Counted from the first letter of the stretch, positions 55,847 through 63,947 are shown. The stretch is 64,000 nucleotides of DNA from CALARM01 sp036746235 (GCA_036746235.1 DAIOEN010000009.1:10788-74787), one strand, 5' to 3'. A program made the numbers and translations. Notes: generated by a model not told the origin, from the letters alone.

Positions 55847-55894
55847 ACCATGACCGGTTCGGTCACAACTAAGTATGAGAATTTGTTCCTCCCG
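55841..55894 (-). repeat. 54-bp dispersed repeat (family 4), copy 2
   Basis: CTAACAACCATGACCGGTTC, then GGTCACAACTAAGTATGAGA, then ATTTGTTCCTCCCG. Reverse of copies at 26356 and 62783. It has a GACCG/CGGTC dyad. Confidence 0.75.
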
Positions 55895-55918
55895 TCACGC
55901 GTCACGCGTTACGCGTTA
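55891..55918 (+). repeat. Heptamer tract: CCCGTCA CGCGTCA CGCGTTA CGCGTTA, then CGATTCT
   Basis: Four units, 213 nt before the sigma factor gene; fused with families 3 and 4. Confidence 0.9.
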
Positions 55919-56044
55919 CGATTCTCATAATTATACTCATTTTGTATGTTCAATAGAATATATAATCTTGAATTATTTACTAGTAAACAATATTCGATTT
56001 TATGTATAATATATAATGATTGTTTGTTTGCAATTAAATAATTG

Positions 56045-56074
56045 TTGACAAATTTAATTCAAATATAATATAAT
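56045..56074 (+). promoter_or_regulatory. Promoter of the sigma factor gene
   Basis: Perfect TTGACA (56045-56050), an 18-nt spacer, perfect TATAAT (56069-56074). An alternative TATAAT is at 56064. Confidence 0.8.
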
Positions 56075-56131
56075 AATCATTAATATAAATATAGAAAATT
56101 TAAGTCTACTCAGGAAAGCAGGTGTGTTTCT

Positions 56132-56773
56132 ATGGCAAGAAGACTTATAGATAAGGATTTAATGAAAAAATTTGCAGATAAAGATGAAATTAATGTAGTA
56201 TCTCTGGCCAAGTCAGGTGATGATGAAGCTACATTATATTTATTCAGAAAATATTATCCTGTAATAAGATCCATAGCATCAAATTATTTTTTTATGGGCT
56301 CAGACAGGGAAGACGTTTTTCAGGAAGGTATGTTTGGTTTTTATAAAGCGATAAGGGATTTTAACCAGGAAAAATCTATTTCTTTTTCCCAGTTTGCCAG
56401 ATTATGTACGTCAAGACAGATTATGGCTACTGCCAAAAAAGCCAGTGGGCCAAAACATAAACCTTTGAATTTTTACATATCCCTTGATAAATATGTATAT
56501 GATGAGAATGATGGTAATAAGACAATGTTTGATGTTGTGTCAGACAACAGGGTATTTGAACCTGATAAAGAGGTTATTTACTACGAACTTTCTCAGGATT
56601 TGAAAAAAGTCATAAGAGAGAAACTATCCAGTTTTGAGAGAAATGTTGTGGCTCTTCATCTGGAAAGTGAATCCTACGAACAGATAGCTCAGGTTCTCAG
56701 GTGTGAAGTGAAATCTGTAGATAATGCTCTTCAGAGAGCAAGAAAAAAGATAAGAAATGCCGCTCTGGTGTAA
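56132..56773 (+). CDS. Sigma-70 family factor, SigH-like
   Basis: 213 residues. Region 2 shows GADREDIVQEG-like GSDREDVFQEGMFGFYKAIR and FARLCTSRQIMATAKKASGP, as in SigH of spore-formers. KHKPLNFYISLDKYVYDEND fits the same subgroup. Region 4 is ERNVVALHLESESYEQIAQV, then LRCEVKSVDNALQRARKKIR. SigH-type factors direct transition-state or competence genes in Firmicutes; the role in a diderm is unknown. Ribosome site GGAAAGCAGG; strong housekeeping-type promoter. Confidence 0.88.
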   Translation: MARRLIDKDLMKKFADKDEINVVSLAKSGDDEATLYLFRKYYPVIRSIASNYFFMGSDREDVFQEGMFGFYKAIRDFNQEKSISFSQFARLCTSRQIMATAKKASGPKHKPLNFYISLDKYVYDENDGNKTMFDVVSDNRVFEPDKEVIYYELSQDLKKVIREKLSSFERNVVALHLESESYEQIAQVLRCEVKSVDNALQRARKKIRNAALV

Positions 56774-56879
56774 AATGTATGAAACTTGAAAATTATTTGT
56801 AAAAAAAATAAAAGGATATTTAGCCACAGAAGTATAATTACTATGAGCATATATCCTTTATATTTCGGGGTTATTTTTT

Positions 56880-57191
56880 ATGAATTACAGAGACATTTAC
56901 AATTCTTTTTTACATGATCTTGAGAATACCCGGAAGAATTATTCTTTAACAGAGCAGGGCCAGAAAATTTTAGAAGAGTTGACTTTAAAACTTGAACAAT
57001 ATCTTCGTAAAATAGATGAACTGAATAATCTGGAAAAATTAAAGAATAATCTTGATTACTATACAGTTGATTATTCTGCCAGTTTCAGAAAATTAAGGAA
57101 AAGGCTCATTTATAAACTGGGAGAACTTGTTAATCTCGGGGAAGAAATAGAAAAAACTATGTATACTCTGGAAAAAGAGAAGAAAAAATAA
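56880..57191 (+). CDS. Small coiled-coil protein downstream of sigma factor
   Basis: 103 residues, mostly helical (LTEQGQKILEELTLKLEQYL, then KLGELVNLGEEIEKTMYTLE). No family is recognised. It lies 106 nt after the sigma gene, same strand, and is followed at once by a terminator, so it may share the transcript. The ribosome site is weak. It could be a regulator of the sigma factor, but there is no direct evidence. Confidence 0.65.
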   Translation: MNYRDIYNSFLHDLENTRKNYSLTEQGQKILEELTLKLEQYLRKIDELNNLEKLKNNLDYYTVDYSASFRKLRKRLIYKLGELVNLGEEIEKTMYTLEKEKKK

Positions 57192-57226
57192 ACAGGGACA
57201 ACCTCCCGGCTGTCCCTGTTGTTTTG
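57191..57226 (+). terminator. Rho-independent terminator
   Basis: AACAGGGACA / TGTCCCTGTT, 10-bp perfect stem with a 10-nt loop, followed by GTTTTGTTT. It immediately follows the coiled-coil gene's stop. Confidence 0.9.
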
Positions 57227-57250
57227 TTTCCTTTTTCCCTTTACTGAGGA

Positions 57251-58582
57251 TTATATTGTAATTGCAGGGCTATTTGCCGGCGTGAATTTTTGCTCTTCCA
57301 GTGTATTGAGTTTCTCTTTATTATCTAACATCCAATCAAGAAAAGCCATGTTTGCATTATATACATTTCTTGCTATATGTTCCATTTCTGATTGGTCTGG
57401 CTGGAAACTGTCTCCTAATTCTATGGTAAAGGAAAGTCTTCCGTTCGCATGAGCAAAATCATCAGGATCACCTGATGCAGGATACATACCTGACGACTGT
57501 CCTACCGTATAACCATCCTCTTTTGAAGCTTCCTGCATTTTATATGCTATTTCTTTATAAAGTTTTTCATTTGCTACATGTTCCTGTGTCACGCCCCATG
57601 GATACATTATTTTATTTCCATAGGAATGATGGTTGACTATTCCTTTTATGTTTTTCCTGTTAAGCCACAGTCCCAGCATGGCCTGAACTTCTTTTTCCGA
57701 ACCGCCTCTGGGGCCTCTGTACGTTTCCTGTCTCGGATTGTCACTTGTAGCATAGCCGAAATCATCCCATGTGCTTTCAGGCGTGTCACCTGCCGGTCTG
57801 TAGAGTTCCATATGTTCGGGATTACCGTCATAGTAATTTCTATTTGGATCAACTCCATATGCAACTATACCGTTTTTATCGGCTTTCATCTGTTTTGCTA
57901 TTTCAGGAGGAATATCTTCTTTATGAATCGGGTCTCTGTTTTTCCTCCAGAAAGGGTCTTTTGTTCTGCTGTACTCATATCCGTCCGGATTTACCATCGG
58001 GACTACCCATATTTCAGCATTGTCCACTCTGTTTTTTATTTTTTCATCAGTTCCATAACCTTCCGCCAGGTTTTTGACTATAGTAAAAGGAGATTCCATG
58101 GCCATCCATTCTCTTGCATGGTGACATCCCGTAATAAGCATACCCGGTTTATTACTTGTATCTCCCGGGGCTCCTTTACTTATTTTTACGGCCATTATAT
58201 CTCTTCCTTCAGCAGTTTTCCCCAGGGACACCGTTTTTACAATATCAGGGTATTTTGCTTCCAGACCTTTCAGTTCTCCTATTACCTGTTCATATGAATG
58301 ATAGGCATCCCTCTGAGGAAGGGGCTGGCCCTGAAGGGATATCTTGAAATCTTTCAGTATTTTCTTTGCATCTACTTTGCATGTAGATGGATCTTTGAGG
58401 ATATTCTGTTTTGTGAGGAAATCTTTTAATTGTTTATCACTTATTAAAAAATTTTCATCTTTTCCGCTGGTGCGGGCTATTTTAGAGGCTATATCTACTT
58501 TATCCGGTGAAACTTCTACGGAGAATTTTTTATTACCCAGTTTATATCTGAGTTGCGTTCTGTCGATATTATTTATTTCCAC
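57251..58582 (-). CDS. M14 zinc carboxypeptidase, M-E-I-N N-terminus
   Basis: 443 residues from GTG with AGGAGGT upstream; no Sec signal (MEINNIDRTQ). Residues 1-90 form a pro-region containing SGKDENFLISDKQL, a degenerate EF-hand loop. The peptidase domain has zinc ligands H155 and E158 in TGCHHAREW, the third His in GIVNHHSYG (318/319), DPNRNY (R248) and catalytic E388 in SFTIELGDSF. It is complete and probably active. Paralogue at 58807, same orientation, 224 nt apart. The operator is at 58667-58683. Confidence 0.92.
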   Translation of the reverse strand: MEINNIDRTQLRYKLGNKKFSVEVSPDKVDIASKIARTSGKDENFLISDKQLKDFLTKQNILKDPSTCKVDAKKILKDFKISLQGQPLPQRDAYHSYEQVIGELKGLEAKYPDIVKTVSLGKTAEGRDIMAVKISKGAPGDTSNKPGMLITGCHHAREWMAMESPFTIVKNLAEGYGTDEKIKNRVDNAEIWVVPMVNPDGYEYSRTKDPFWRKNRDPIHKEDIPPEIAKQMKADKNGIVAYGVDPNRNYYDGNPEHMELYRPAGDTPESTWDDFGYATSDNPRQETYRGPRGGSEKEVQAMLGLWLNRKNIKGIVNHHSYGNKIMYPWGVTQEHVANEKLYKEIAYKMQEASKEDGYTVGQSSGMYPASGDPDDFAHANGRLSFTIELGDSFQPDQSEMEHIARNVYNANMAFLDWMLDNKEKLNTLEEQKFTPANSPAITI

Positions 58583-58629
58583 TGGTGATACCTCCTGTTA
58601 TAAATGGTATCCCTTTACTCTCATGCTTA

Positions 58630-58683
58630 ATTATACTGTATTTTTCAGTAAAAATAAGATTTGAATTGTTAACAAATTGTTAA
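58630..58683 (-). promoter_or_regulatory. Pho-box-like operator and promoter, first carboxypeptidase
   Basis: Minus strand: TTAACA-ATTTG-TTAACA (58683-58667), 31 nt, TATAAT (58635-58630). Confidence 0.7.
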
Positions 58684-58806
58684 CTTCTGGATAAGTTCTT
58701 ATTAATAAAAAAAATTACAGAACTTTTTATAAAATCCTGTAATTTTTTATCGTTTCTGAAGAACCGGAGAATTAAATTTTGATTATAGATTTACATGAAA
58801 AATCCC

Positions 58807-60075
58807 TTATGTTTCTTCCTGAGATTTCTTATTGTTCACAAGCCAGTCAAGGAAAGCCATATTTGCACTGTATATACGTTTATTTGTAGGATCTATTTCC
58901 GCTTCACCCGGCTGGAAGCTTCTTCCTATTTCTATTGTAACTGAATATCTGTCATGTAAACTGGCAAAATCATCTGGATCACCTGAAGCAGGGTATAGAC
59001 CAGATGACTGCATAACAGTGTATTTATCATCTTTTATGGCATTTCCCATATTTCTTGTTATTTCTTCATAGATTTTTTTATTAGGTGAAGGTTCTTCACT
59101 GATTCCCCAGGGATACATTATCTTTTTCCCGTAGCTGTGATGGTTGACTATGCCTTTTATATTCTTTCTGTTCATCCATAAATTAAGCATGGCCTGAACT
59201 TCTTTTTCCGATGCGCCTTTCGGACCGCGGTATGTGTCATCACCGGGATCGTCACTGGTAGAACTGTAATCATCATAGGTACTTTCAGGAGTATCGCCCT
59301 GCGGTCTGTAATATTCGATGTGTTCCGGATTCCCATCATAATAATTTCTGTTTAAATCCACGCCGTACGACACTACTCCGTCTTTATCTGCCTTCATATG
59401 AGATGCAATCTGTGACGGAATATCTGCGGCTTTTATGGGATCCCTGTTTTTTCTCCAGTAGCTGTATTTGTTTCTGCTATATTCATATCCGTCGGGATTT
59501 ACAATGGGAACAATCCATACTTCAGCATTATCCAGTCTCTTTTTTACCTGTTCGTCCGTACCGTATCCTGATGCAAGTTCTTTTGCCATATAAAGAGGAC
59601 ATTCTACAGTCATCCATTCCCTTGCATGATGGCACCCGGTAATGAGAAAACCTGTTTTATTCCCTGTATCTCCTCCGGCGCCTTTACTTATCTTTACTGC
59701 CATTATATCTCTTCCTTCCTCAGTTTTCCCAAGAGACACAGTTTTTACAAGATCAGGGTACTTTGCTTCCAGCCCTTTAAGATCAGATATAACCTGTTCA
59801 TAGGAATGGTAAGCCCCTTTCTGGGGAAGAGGTCTGTTCTGCAATATCAGTTTGAAATCATCCCTGATTTGCTGTTCATCTACATCAAATTTCTGCGGAT
59901 CTCTCAATATATCTTCTTTAACGAGATAATCTTTTATCTCTCCTTCTTCCAGGAGAAAATTTCCGTTTCTATCTATTTCCTGTGCTATATCGTTTCTTTC
60001 CGGATGAACTTTTTTCTCTGTTCCTTTTGTATCGGTAAAACTGTAGAGTTGATTGTTCCTTTGGTTTATATTCAT
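58807..60075 (-). CDS. M14 zinc carboxypeptidase with EF-hand pro-region, M-N-I-N N-terminus
   Basis: 422 residues, no Sec signal (MNINQRNNQLYS). A canonical EF-hand loop DRNGNFLLEEGE is at residues 35-46 (D35, N37, N39, E46), so calcium binding is likely. Zinc ligands H150 and E153 are in TGCHHAREW; GIVNHHSYG and VTIEIGRSFQPG complete the active site. It is closely related to the 57251 protein along the whole length, indicating tandem duplication. Ribosome site AAAAGGAG. It has its own copy of the operator. Confidence 0.92.
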   Translation of the reverse strand: MNINQRNNQLYSFTDTKGTEKKVHPERNDIAQEIDRNGNFLLEEGEIKDYLVKEDILRDPQKFDVDEQQIRDDFKLILQNRPLPQKGAYHSYEQVISDLKGLEAKYPDLVKTVSLGKTEEGRDIMAVKISKGAGGDTGNKTGFLITGCHHAREWMTVECPLYMAKELASGYGTDEQVKKRLDNAEVWIVPIVNPDGYEYSRNKYSYWRKNRDPIKAADIPSQIASHMKADKDGVVSYGVDLNRNYYDGNPEHIEYYRPQGDTPESTYDDYSSTSDDPGDDTYRGPKGASEKEVQAMLNLWMNRKNIKGIVNHHSYGKKIMYPWGISEEPSPNKKIYEEITRNMGNAIKDDKYTVMQSSGLYPASGDPDDFASLHDRYSVTIEIGRSFQPGEAEIDPTNKRIYSANMAFLDWLVNNKKSQEET

Positions 60076-60111
60076 TTATTCCTCTCCTTTTCGCAACATA
60101 ATCCATTTTAT

Positions 60112-60165
60112 ATTATAAATTATGTTAAGAAAGAAAATACAAAGAATTTGTTAACAAAATGTTAA
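60112..60165 (-). promoter_or_regulatory. Pho-box-like operator and promoter, second carboxypeptidase
   Basis: Minus strand: TTAACA-TTTTG-TTAACA (60165-60149), 31 nt, TATAAT (60117-60112). An extra TTAACA lies between box and -10. Confidence 0.7.
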
Positions 60166-60280
60166 TTTTCCTGACAAAATTTTCTTTGTTGATAATTAAT
60201 CTTTAAACCTGTATAATTATTTCAAGTAATTTTAATATAAAGGAAATTTCGTTTTTTTTAATTCCTTCATACATAATCCT

Positions 60281-60308
60281 CGCGTCACGCATCACGCGTC
60301 ACGCGTCA
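60281..60308 (+). repeat. Heptamer tract: CGCGTCA CGCATCA CGCGTCA CGCGTCA, then CGATAAT
   Basis: Four units, 23 nt before the cNMP-binding protein start; CCT entry and CGATAAT exit. Confidence 0.95.
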
Positions 60309-60331
60309 CGATAATTCAGGGAGGTTTTATT

Positions 60332-60904
60332 ATGAAAATTAGCGGAAAAATGACGGAAGAGGAACTTGATGCTTTAAGGAAAAATATAGAGACCCGGATA
60401 ATGTCAGCTTTTTTTTCAATACAGAAATCTTCTGACAGTAATTCTTTTAAAGAGATAAAGAAGAAAAATAAAACTGAAATACTTCCTTTTATTCCTCTTT
60501 TCAGTGTCCTGAGTAAAAAGCAACTGGCTTTTGTGGCAAAAAAGTTTAAACTGAAAAAATATAAAAAAGGAAATGTTTTGTTTGAATACGGAGATGTTCC
60601 TGAAGAGGTTTATATAGTCAAATCGGGAGAGATACTTCTTTACAGGGATCTTGACGGTATAAATATGATTGAATATGCCATATCTTTTCCCGGTGATGTT
60701 ATAGGGGAAATGGGCGTAATCTCCGGTTCTCCACGGTCTCTTTCTGCAGGTGTTTACTCCGAGACGGCCGAGGTATATGCTATGTCGAAAGATGATTTTC
60801 TTTTTATATTAAAGAAATATCCTGACCTGTCAGTTAACCTGTCAAAAATACTGTGTCAGAGGATTGAAGAAATAAACAGACGACTCCTTGATTATATTTC
60901 ATAA
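60332..60904 (+). CDS. Cyclic nucleotide-binding domain protein
   Basis: 190 residues. Residues about 50-165 form a cNMP domain: FKLKKYKKGNVLFEYGD, EVYIVKSGEILLYRD and the phosphate-binding cassette GDVIGEMGVISGSPRSLSAG. There is no DNA-binding helix-turn-helix, so it is not a CRP-type regulator; it probably senses a nucleotide and acts by protein contact. The N-terminus MKISGKMTEEELD resembles the M-x-I group but lacks the operator. Ribosome site GGGAGG. Confidence 0.85.
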   Translation: MKISGKMTEEELDALRKNIETRIMSAFFSIQKSSDSNSFKEIKKKNKTEILPFIPLFSVLSKKQLAFVAKKFKLKKYKKGNVLFEYGDVPEEVYIVKSGEILLYRDLDGINMIEYAISFPGDVIGEMGVISGSPRSLSAGVYSETAEVYAMSKDDFLFILKKYPDLSVNLSKILCQRIEEINRRLLDYIS

Positions 60905-60915
60905 TAAATATCTTT

Positions 60916-61125
60916 GTACCGTAACAGGTAAAAGGGTATCCGTAAAAAGCTTCTGCCTGGCAGGCTCTGGAGAAGAAAAATTAGTTTTTTATATAGAATT
61001 AAAAATTAAATAAGGGTTAATTTATTGTCTGTAAAACAAATGATATAAGGCAAATGATTTTTCTTCGTAAGAGCCTGTCAGGCAGAAGCTGACAAAATGG
61101 TCACTAACTTATCTATTCCGGTAAT
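60916..61125 (+). mobile_element. 210-bp MITE-like element (family 1), copy B
   Basis: Begins GTACCGTAACAGGTAAAAGG, has AGCTTCTGCCTGGCAGGCTC near one end and GCCTGTCAGGCAGAAGCT near the other, and ends CCGGTAAT. Full-length match to 12521-12730 in reverse. It lies directly upstream of the radical SAM gene and contains an out-of-place ATG (61097) in that frame. Confidence 0.85.
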
Positions 61126-61144
61126 TAGAATAAAGGTTTTTTGT

Positions 61145-62767
61145 ATGTATAAAATTAAATCTGAGCCATTAAAAATTGCCCTCATATCACTACATGGAGA
61201 TACGCTCTGGGGCAGGTCTCTTCATTATTATAATCCTCTTTCCGTTACCACTCTTTCCGGGTATCTCAAACATAAACGCCAGAATATAGAGATTAAAATA
61301 TTTGATACCATTCTTCATTCATGTGATGAAATAGGCAGAGAACTGACTGAGTATTCTCCTCATATTACAGGAATTTCAATGAAAACAGACAGTCTGTTTG
61401 AATTGAGGAGTATTATGAAAAAAATTCCTCCTTCTAAAATACTGCTCGGAGGTATTGCTCCTACTGTTATTTACTCTGATCTACTCAATGAATTTCCTGG
61501 ATGTTATATCATAAGAGGCGAAGGAGAATATCCTTTTTTGAAATTTATAGAATATACCGAAGGTATGCTTCCTGTCAGGGATGTACCAAATCTTGTATAT
61601 AAAAAGGATATGATTGTAGAAAATGCTTTATATAATTTTGATTTAACATGTGAAGAATTCCAGCCTTCAGATGATTTCACGGCTGAATGTATAAAAAGAG
61701 GTGGAGATTTCTGGCTCGAATCCAGCCGCGGATGCCGTATGAACTGCAGTTTCTGTTCCAAAACCGTAGCCCGTTCCGGTATGATCGGCCACAGACGTTT
61801 CCCATTGAGAAGAACGCTGGAAAGAATAAGAGAAATCAATAAAAAATTCGGCATAAAAAAATTTCGTTTTGCCGATGAAGATTTTTTTAATGATGATTTT
61901 AATTTTATAGAAGATTTTTGTTTCGGAGTAGAAAATTTGCCTTTTGAATTCAAATTTGAGATTGACGCTACTGTAAGAGGTATTTATTCTCCTGAAGAAG
62001 AGGAAGATAAAAAGCTGAAAAGGCGTGCCTTATGGGAGACAATGAAACACGCAGGACTTTCCCATATATTTATCGGTATAGAATCTTTATCAAATAGCCA
62101 GTTGAAGCGCTACAGGAAAGGTATAAATGTTAAAAATATTGAAGAAGCCATTGTATGTCTGAATATACCTTATGTGGCAGGATTTATACCTTTTGACCCT
62201 TTTGTAACGGTAGAAGAATTAAAGGAAAATTTCATAAATCTAAAGAGAACAGGTATAATAAAACATATAAATACTCCCATAAAATTTATGAGGGTTCAGA
62301 GGAAAACAGATATGGCCGAAATGGTTAAAGAAGCAGGGCTCATAACAGGCCTGATCGATAACGGCATGTGCTATAAATACAGGTTTCAACACAGTGATGT
62401 GGAAAAAATATGTGCAGTCATAACCAGAAAAGCCAGAATTTTTAATGTACTCGGTCCGAGAATAGGTTATATGATAAGACCTGAAGGAGGTTATTCGGAG
62501 AAACTCGAAAAGGAAATATTATCCTATCTTTCTGAAAAAAGCTATGAATTTAAAAATCTGGAACTGGATTTTTTAATAAATCTTATTGAAAACTGTGACG
62601 GAAGTTTTGAAGAGATTGAAGAGAAATTTACAGAAAATTATATAGCTCTTTACAGTGATATTTTAAAGAAAAGTGACATGATAGGACATAGAGCTACCGG
62701 AGCTAAAATAAAAGAAGTCTGTAAAGATTTTCTCCGGGAAATGAACGGAGTGAAGAGTGAAAAGTGA
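61145..62767 (+). CDS. B12-binding radical SAM protein
   Basis: 540 residues from ATG 61145, chosen because AAAGG lies 8 nt upstream; the ATG at 61097 is inside the MITE. Residues 10-150 are a cobalamin-binding Rossmann domain (SPHITGISMKT, ILLGGIAPTV, IIRGEGEYPF). The radical SAM core has the 4Fe-4S cysteines C197, C201 and C204 in GCRMNCSFC, followed by KFRFADEDFFND and IFIGIESLS. The substrate is unknown; related enzymes modify lipids, hopanoids and natural products. The last codons and stop lie in a GAGTGAA heptamer tract. Confidence 0.88.
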   Translation: MYKIKSEPLKIALISLHGDTLWGRSLHYYNPLSVTTLSGYLKHKRQNIEIKIFDTILHSCDEIGRELTEYSPHITGISMKTDSLFELRSIMKKIPPSKILLGGIAPTVIYSDLLNEFPGCYIIRGEGEYPFLKFIEYTEGMLPVRDVPNLVYKKDMIVENALYNFDLTCEEFQPSDDFTAECIKRGGDFWLESSRGCRMNCSFCSKTVARSGMIGHRRFPLRRTLERIREINKKFGIKKFRFADEDFFNDDFNFIEDFCFGVENLPFEFKFEIDATVRGIYSPEEEEDKKLKRRALWETMKHAGLSHIFIGIESLSNSQLKRYRKGINVKNIEEAIVCLNIPYVAGFIPFDPFVTVEELKENFINLKRTGIIKHINTPIKFMRVQRKTDMAEMVKEAGLITGLIDNGMCYKYRFQHSDVEKICAVITRKARIFNVLGPRIGYMIRPEGGYSEKLEKEILSYLSEKSYEFKNLELDFLINLIENCDGSFEEIEEKFTENYIALYSDILKKSDMIGHRATGAKIKEVCKDFLREMNGVKSEK

Positions 62768-62782
62768 AGAGTGAAGAGTGAA
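62748..62782 (+). repeat. Heptamer tract: GAGTGAA GAGTGAA AAGTGAA GAGTGAA GAGTGAA
   Basis: Five units that include the last codons and TGA stop (62765-62767) of the radical SAM gene. Confidence 0.9.
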
Positions 62783-62836
62783 GGGAGGAATAGTTTCTCA
62801 TTCTTCGTTGTGACCGAACCGGTCATGGCCGTTATG
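62783..62836 (+). repeat. 54-bp dispersed repeat (family 4), copy 3
   Basis: GGGAGGAATAGTTTCTCATT, then CTTCGTTGTGACCGAACCGG, then TCATGGCCGTTA. Adjacent to the preceding heptamer tract. Confidence 0.75.
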
Positions 62837-62865
62837 GTAAGTTTCTACGAACTTGTTACAGTTCC

Positions 62866-63858
62866 CTACTCATCGTTAAAATCTTCCATTATCGAAAAAT
62901 CTCCTTCTGCAAAATAATCGCTCATAATATTTTTAGTTCCTGAATTCTTTAAAGCTTCGATAATGTGAATTTTCTCTATGCCTGTTTCCAGGAATTCTTT
63001 ATAATTAACAGGTAGCCCCAGTTTTTTGTAGGCTTCTTTCAGTTTCGAGAAAATATTTTTGTTTTGCGAAAGTTTTTCAAATATTAAAATTGTTATAAGC
63101 GTGCCGATAGAAACCAGAATTCCATGGGTCTGTATCTGATTTGAATAGATCTGCTGTCTTATTATTGTTTCGTAAAACTTATGTTCACATCCTGCACTTA
63201 ATTCGTTGTTACCTCTCCTTATGACATCTAAAGACGAATTATGGAGATATGTGGCAAGTTTTTTCAATGTATCATAATTATTATAGCCATTAAAATCACT
63301 TAATACCCATTCCATGGCGGAAAATGCTTCTTCTGCATTTTTATATATATTTTCCAGGGAGAAAGAATTATTTTTATATTCAAAATCAATTGAAGCACTG
63401 ATATTGGCAAATAAATCACCGAAGCCTGAAGATGACCATTTCTTTAAATCTTTTTCTTCTGCTCTGAACAACTCGGGAAATGATATTATTGTTCTGTCCG
63501 GAATAACTGTTTTAATTCTTTTTGTTTCATCTTTTGCCCTTAAAATACTTATATTTACACTGATACAGGATGTGGAAAGCACTGTAGGAATGGCTATGAA
63601 TTTTATACCTTCCGCATAAATGCGGCCTATATCGAGAGCACTGCATCCTCCTATACCTATTACCCTGTTATATGCATTATTCTGCATGTCCTCATAGGAA
63701 AGGGCATAGAAATTGTTTTTTACCATGATTGTCTTTCCGTAGTTTTTTACAGAAGGATAATTACGGGGATCCGTTACAAGAAGAGTATTACTGTCAGCAA
63801 GAACAGTCAGAAGTTTTTCAAGAGGATCATCTGTAAATATTAATTCCGGATATTTCAC
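62866..63858 (-). CDS. Iron-containing alcohol dehydrogenase fold; glycerol-1-phosphate dehydrogenase / DHQ synthase-like
   Basis: 330 residues from GTG 63858, which has AGGAG 8 nt upstream; the frame continues to GTG 63906 inside a heptamer tract. IGIGGCSALDIGRIYAEGIKFIAIPTVLSTSCIS is the NAD-binding and metal-site region of the family. Candidate metal ligands are Asp in GFGDLFANIS, His in SAGCEHKFYE and His in IQTHGILVSIG. Substrate specificity (sn-glycerol-1-phosphate, glycerol or other) cannot be decided. Confidence 0.75.
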   Translation of the reverse strand: MKYPELIFTDDPLEKLLTVLADSNTLLVTDPRNYPSVKNYGKTIMVKNNFYALSYEDMQNNAYNRVIGIGGCSALDIGRIYAEGIKFIAIPTVLSTSCISVNISILRAKDETKRIKTVIPDRTIISFPELFRAEEKDLKKWSSSGFGDLFANISASIDFEYKNNSFSLENIYKNAEEAFSAMEWVLSDFNGYNNYDTLKKLATYLHNSSLDVIRRGNNELSAGCEHKFYETIIRQQIYSNQIQTHGILVSIGTLITILIFEKLSQNKNIFSKLKEAYKKLGLPVNYKEFLETGIEKIHIIEALKNSGTKNIMSDYFAEGDFSIMEDFNDE

Positions 63859-63893
63859 GCATATTTCTCCTGTCTTTGGATTTATATGAGAAG

Positions 63894-63914
63894 CGTAACG
63901 GGTCACGCGTCACG
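63894..63914 (+). repeat. Heptamer tract: CGTAACG GGTCACG CGTCACG
   Basis: Three class A units covering the upstream extension of the dehydrogenase frame. Confidence 0.8.
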
Positions 63915-63947
63915 AGAGTATATATGTATTATTTATGCTTAACTCAG

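Noticed and set aside
57578..58297. 239-codon plus-strand frame
   Set aside because: It is antisense to the M14 carboxypeptidase with complete active-site motifs.
61097..61144. Longer start of the radical SAM protein
   Set aside because: The ATG lies inside a MITE-like element; the next ATG has a ribosome site.
63859..63906. Longer start of the dehydrogenase-like protein
   Set aside because: GTG 63906 is inside a heptamer tract; GTG 63858 has AGGAG upstream.
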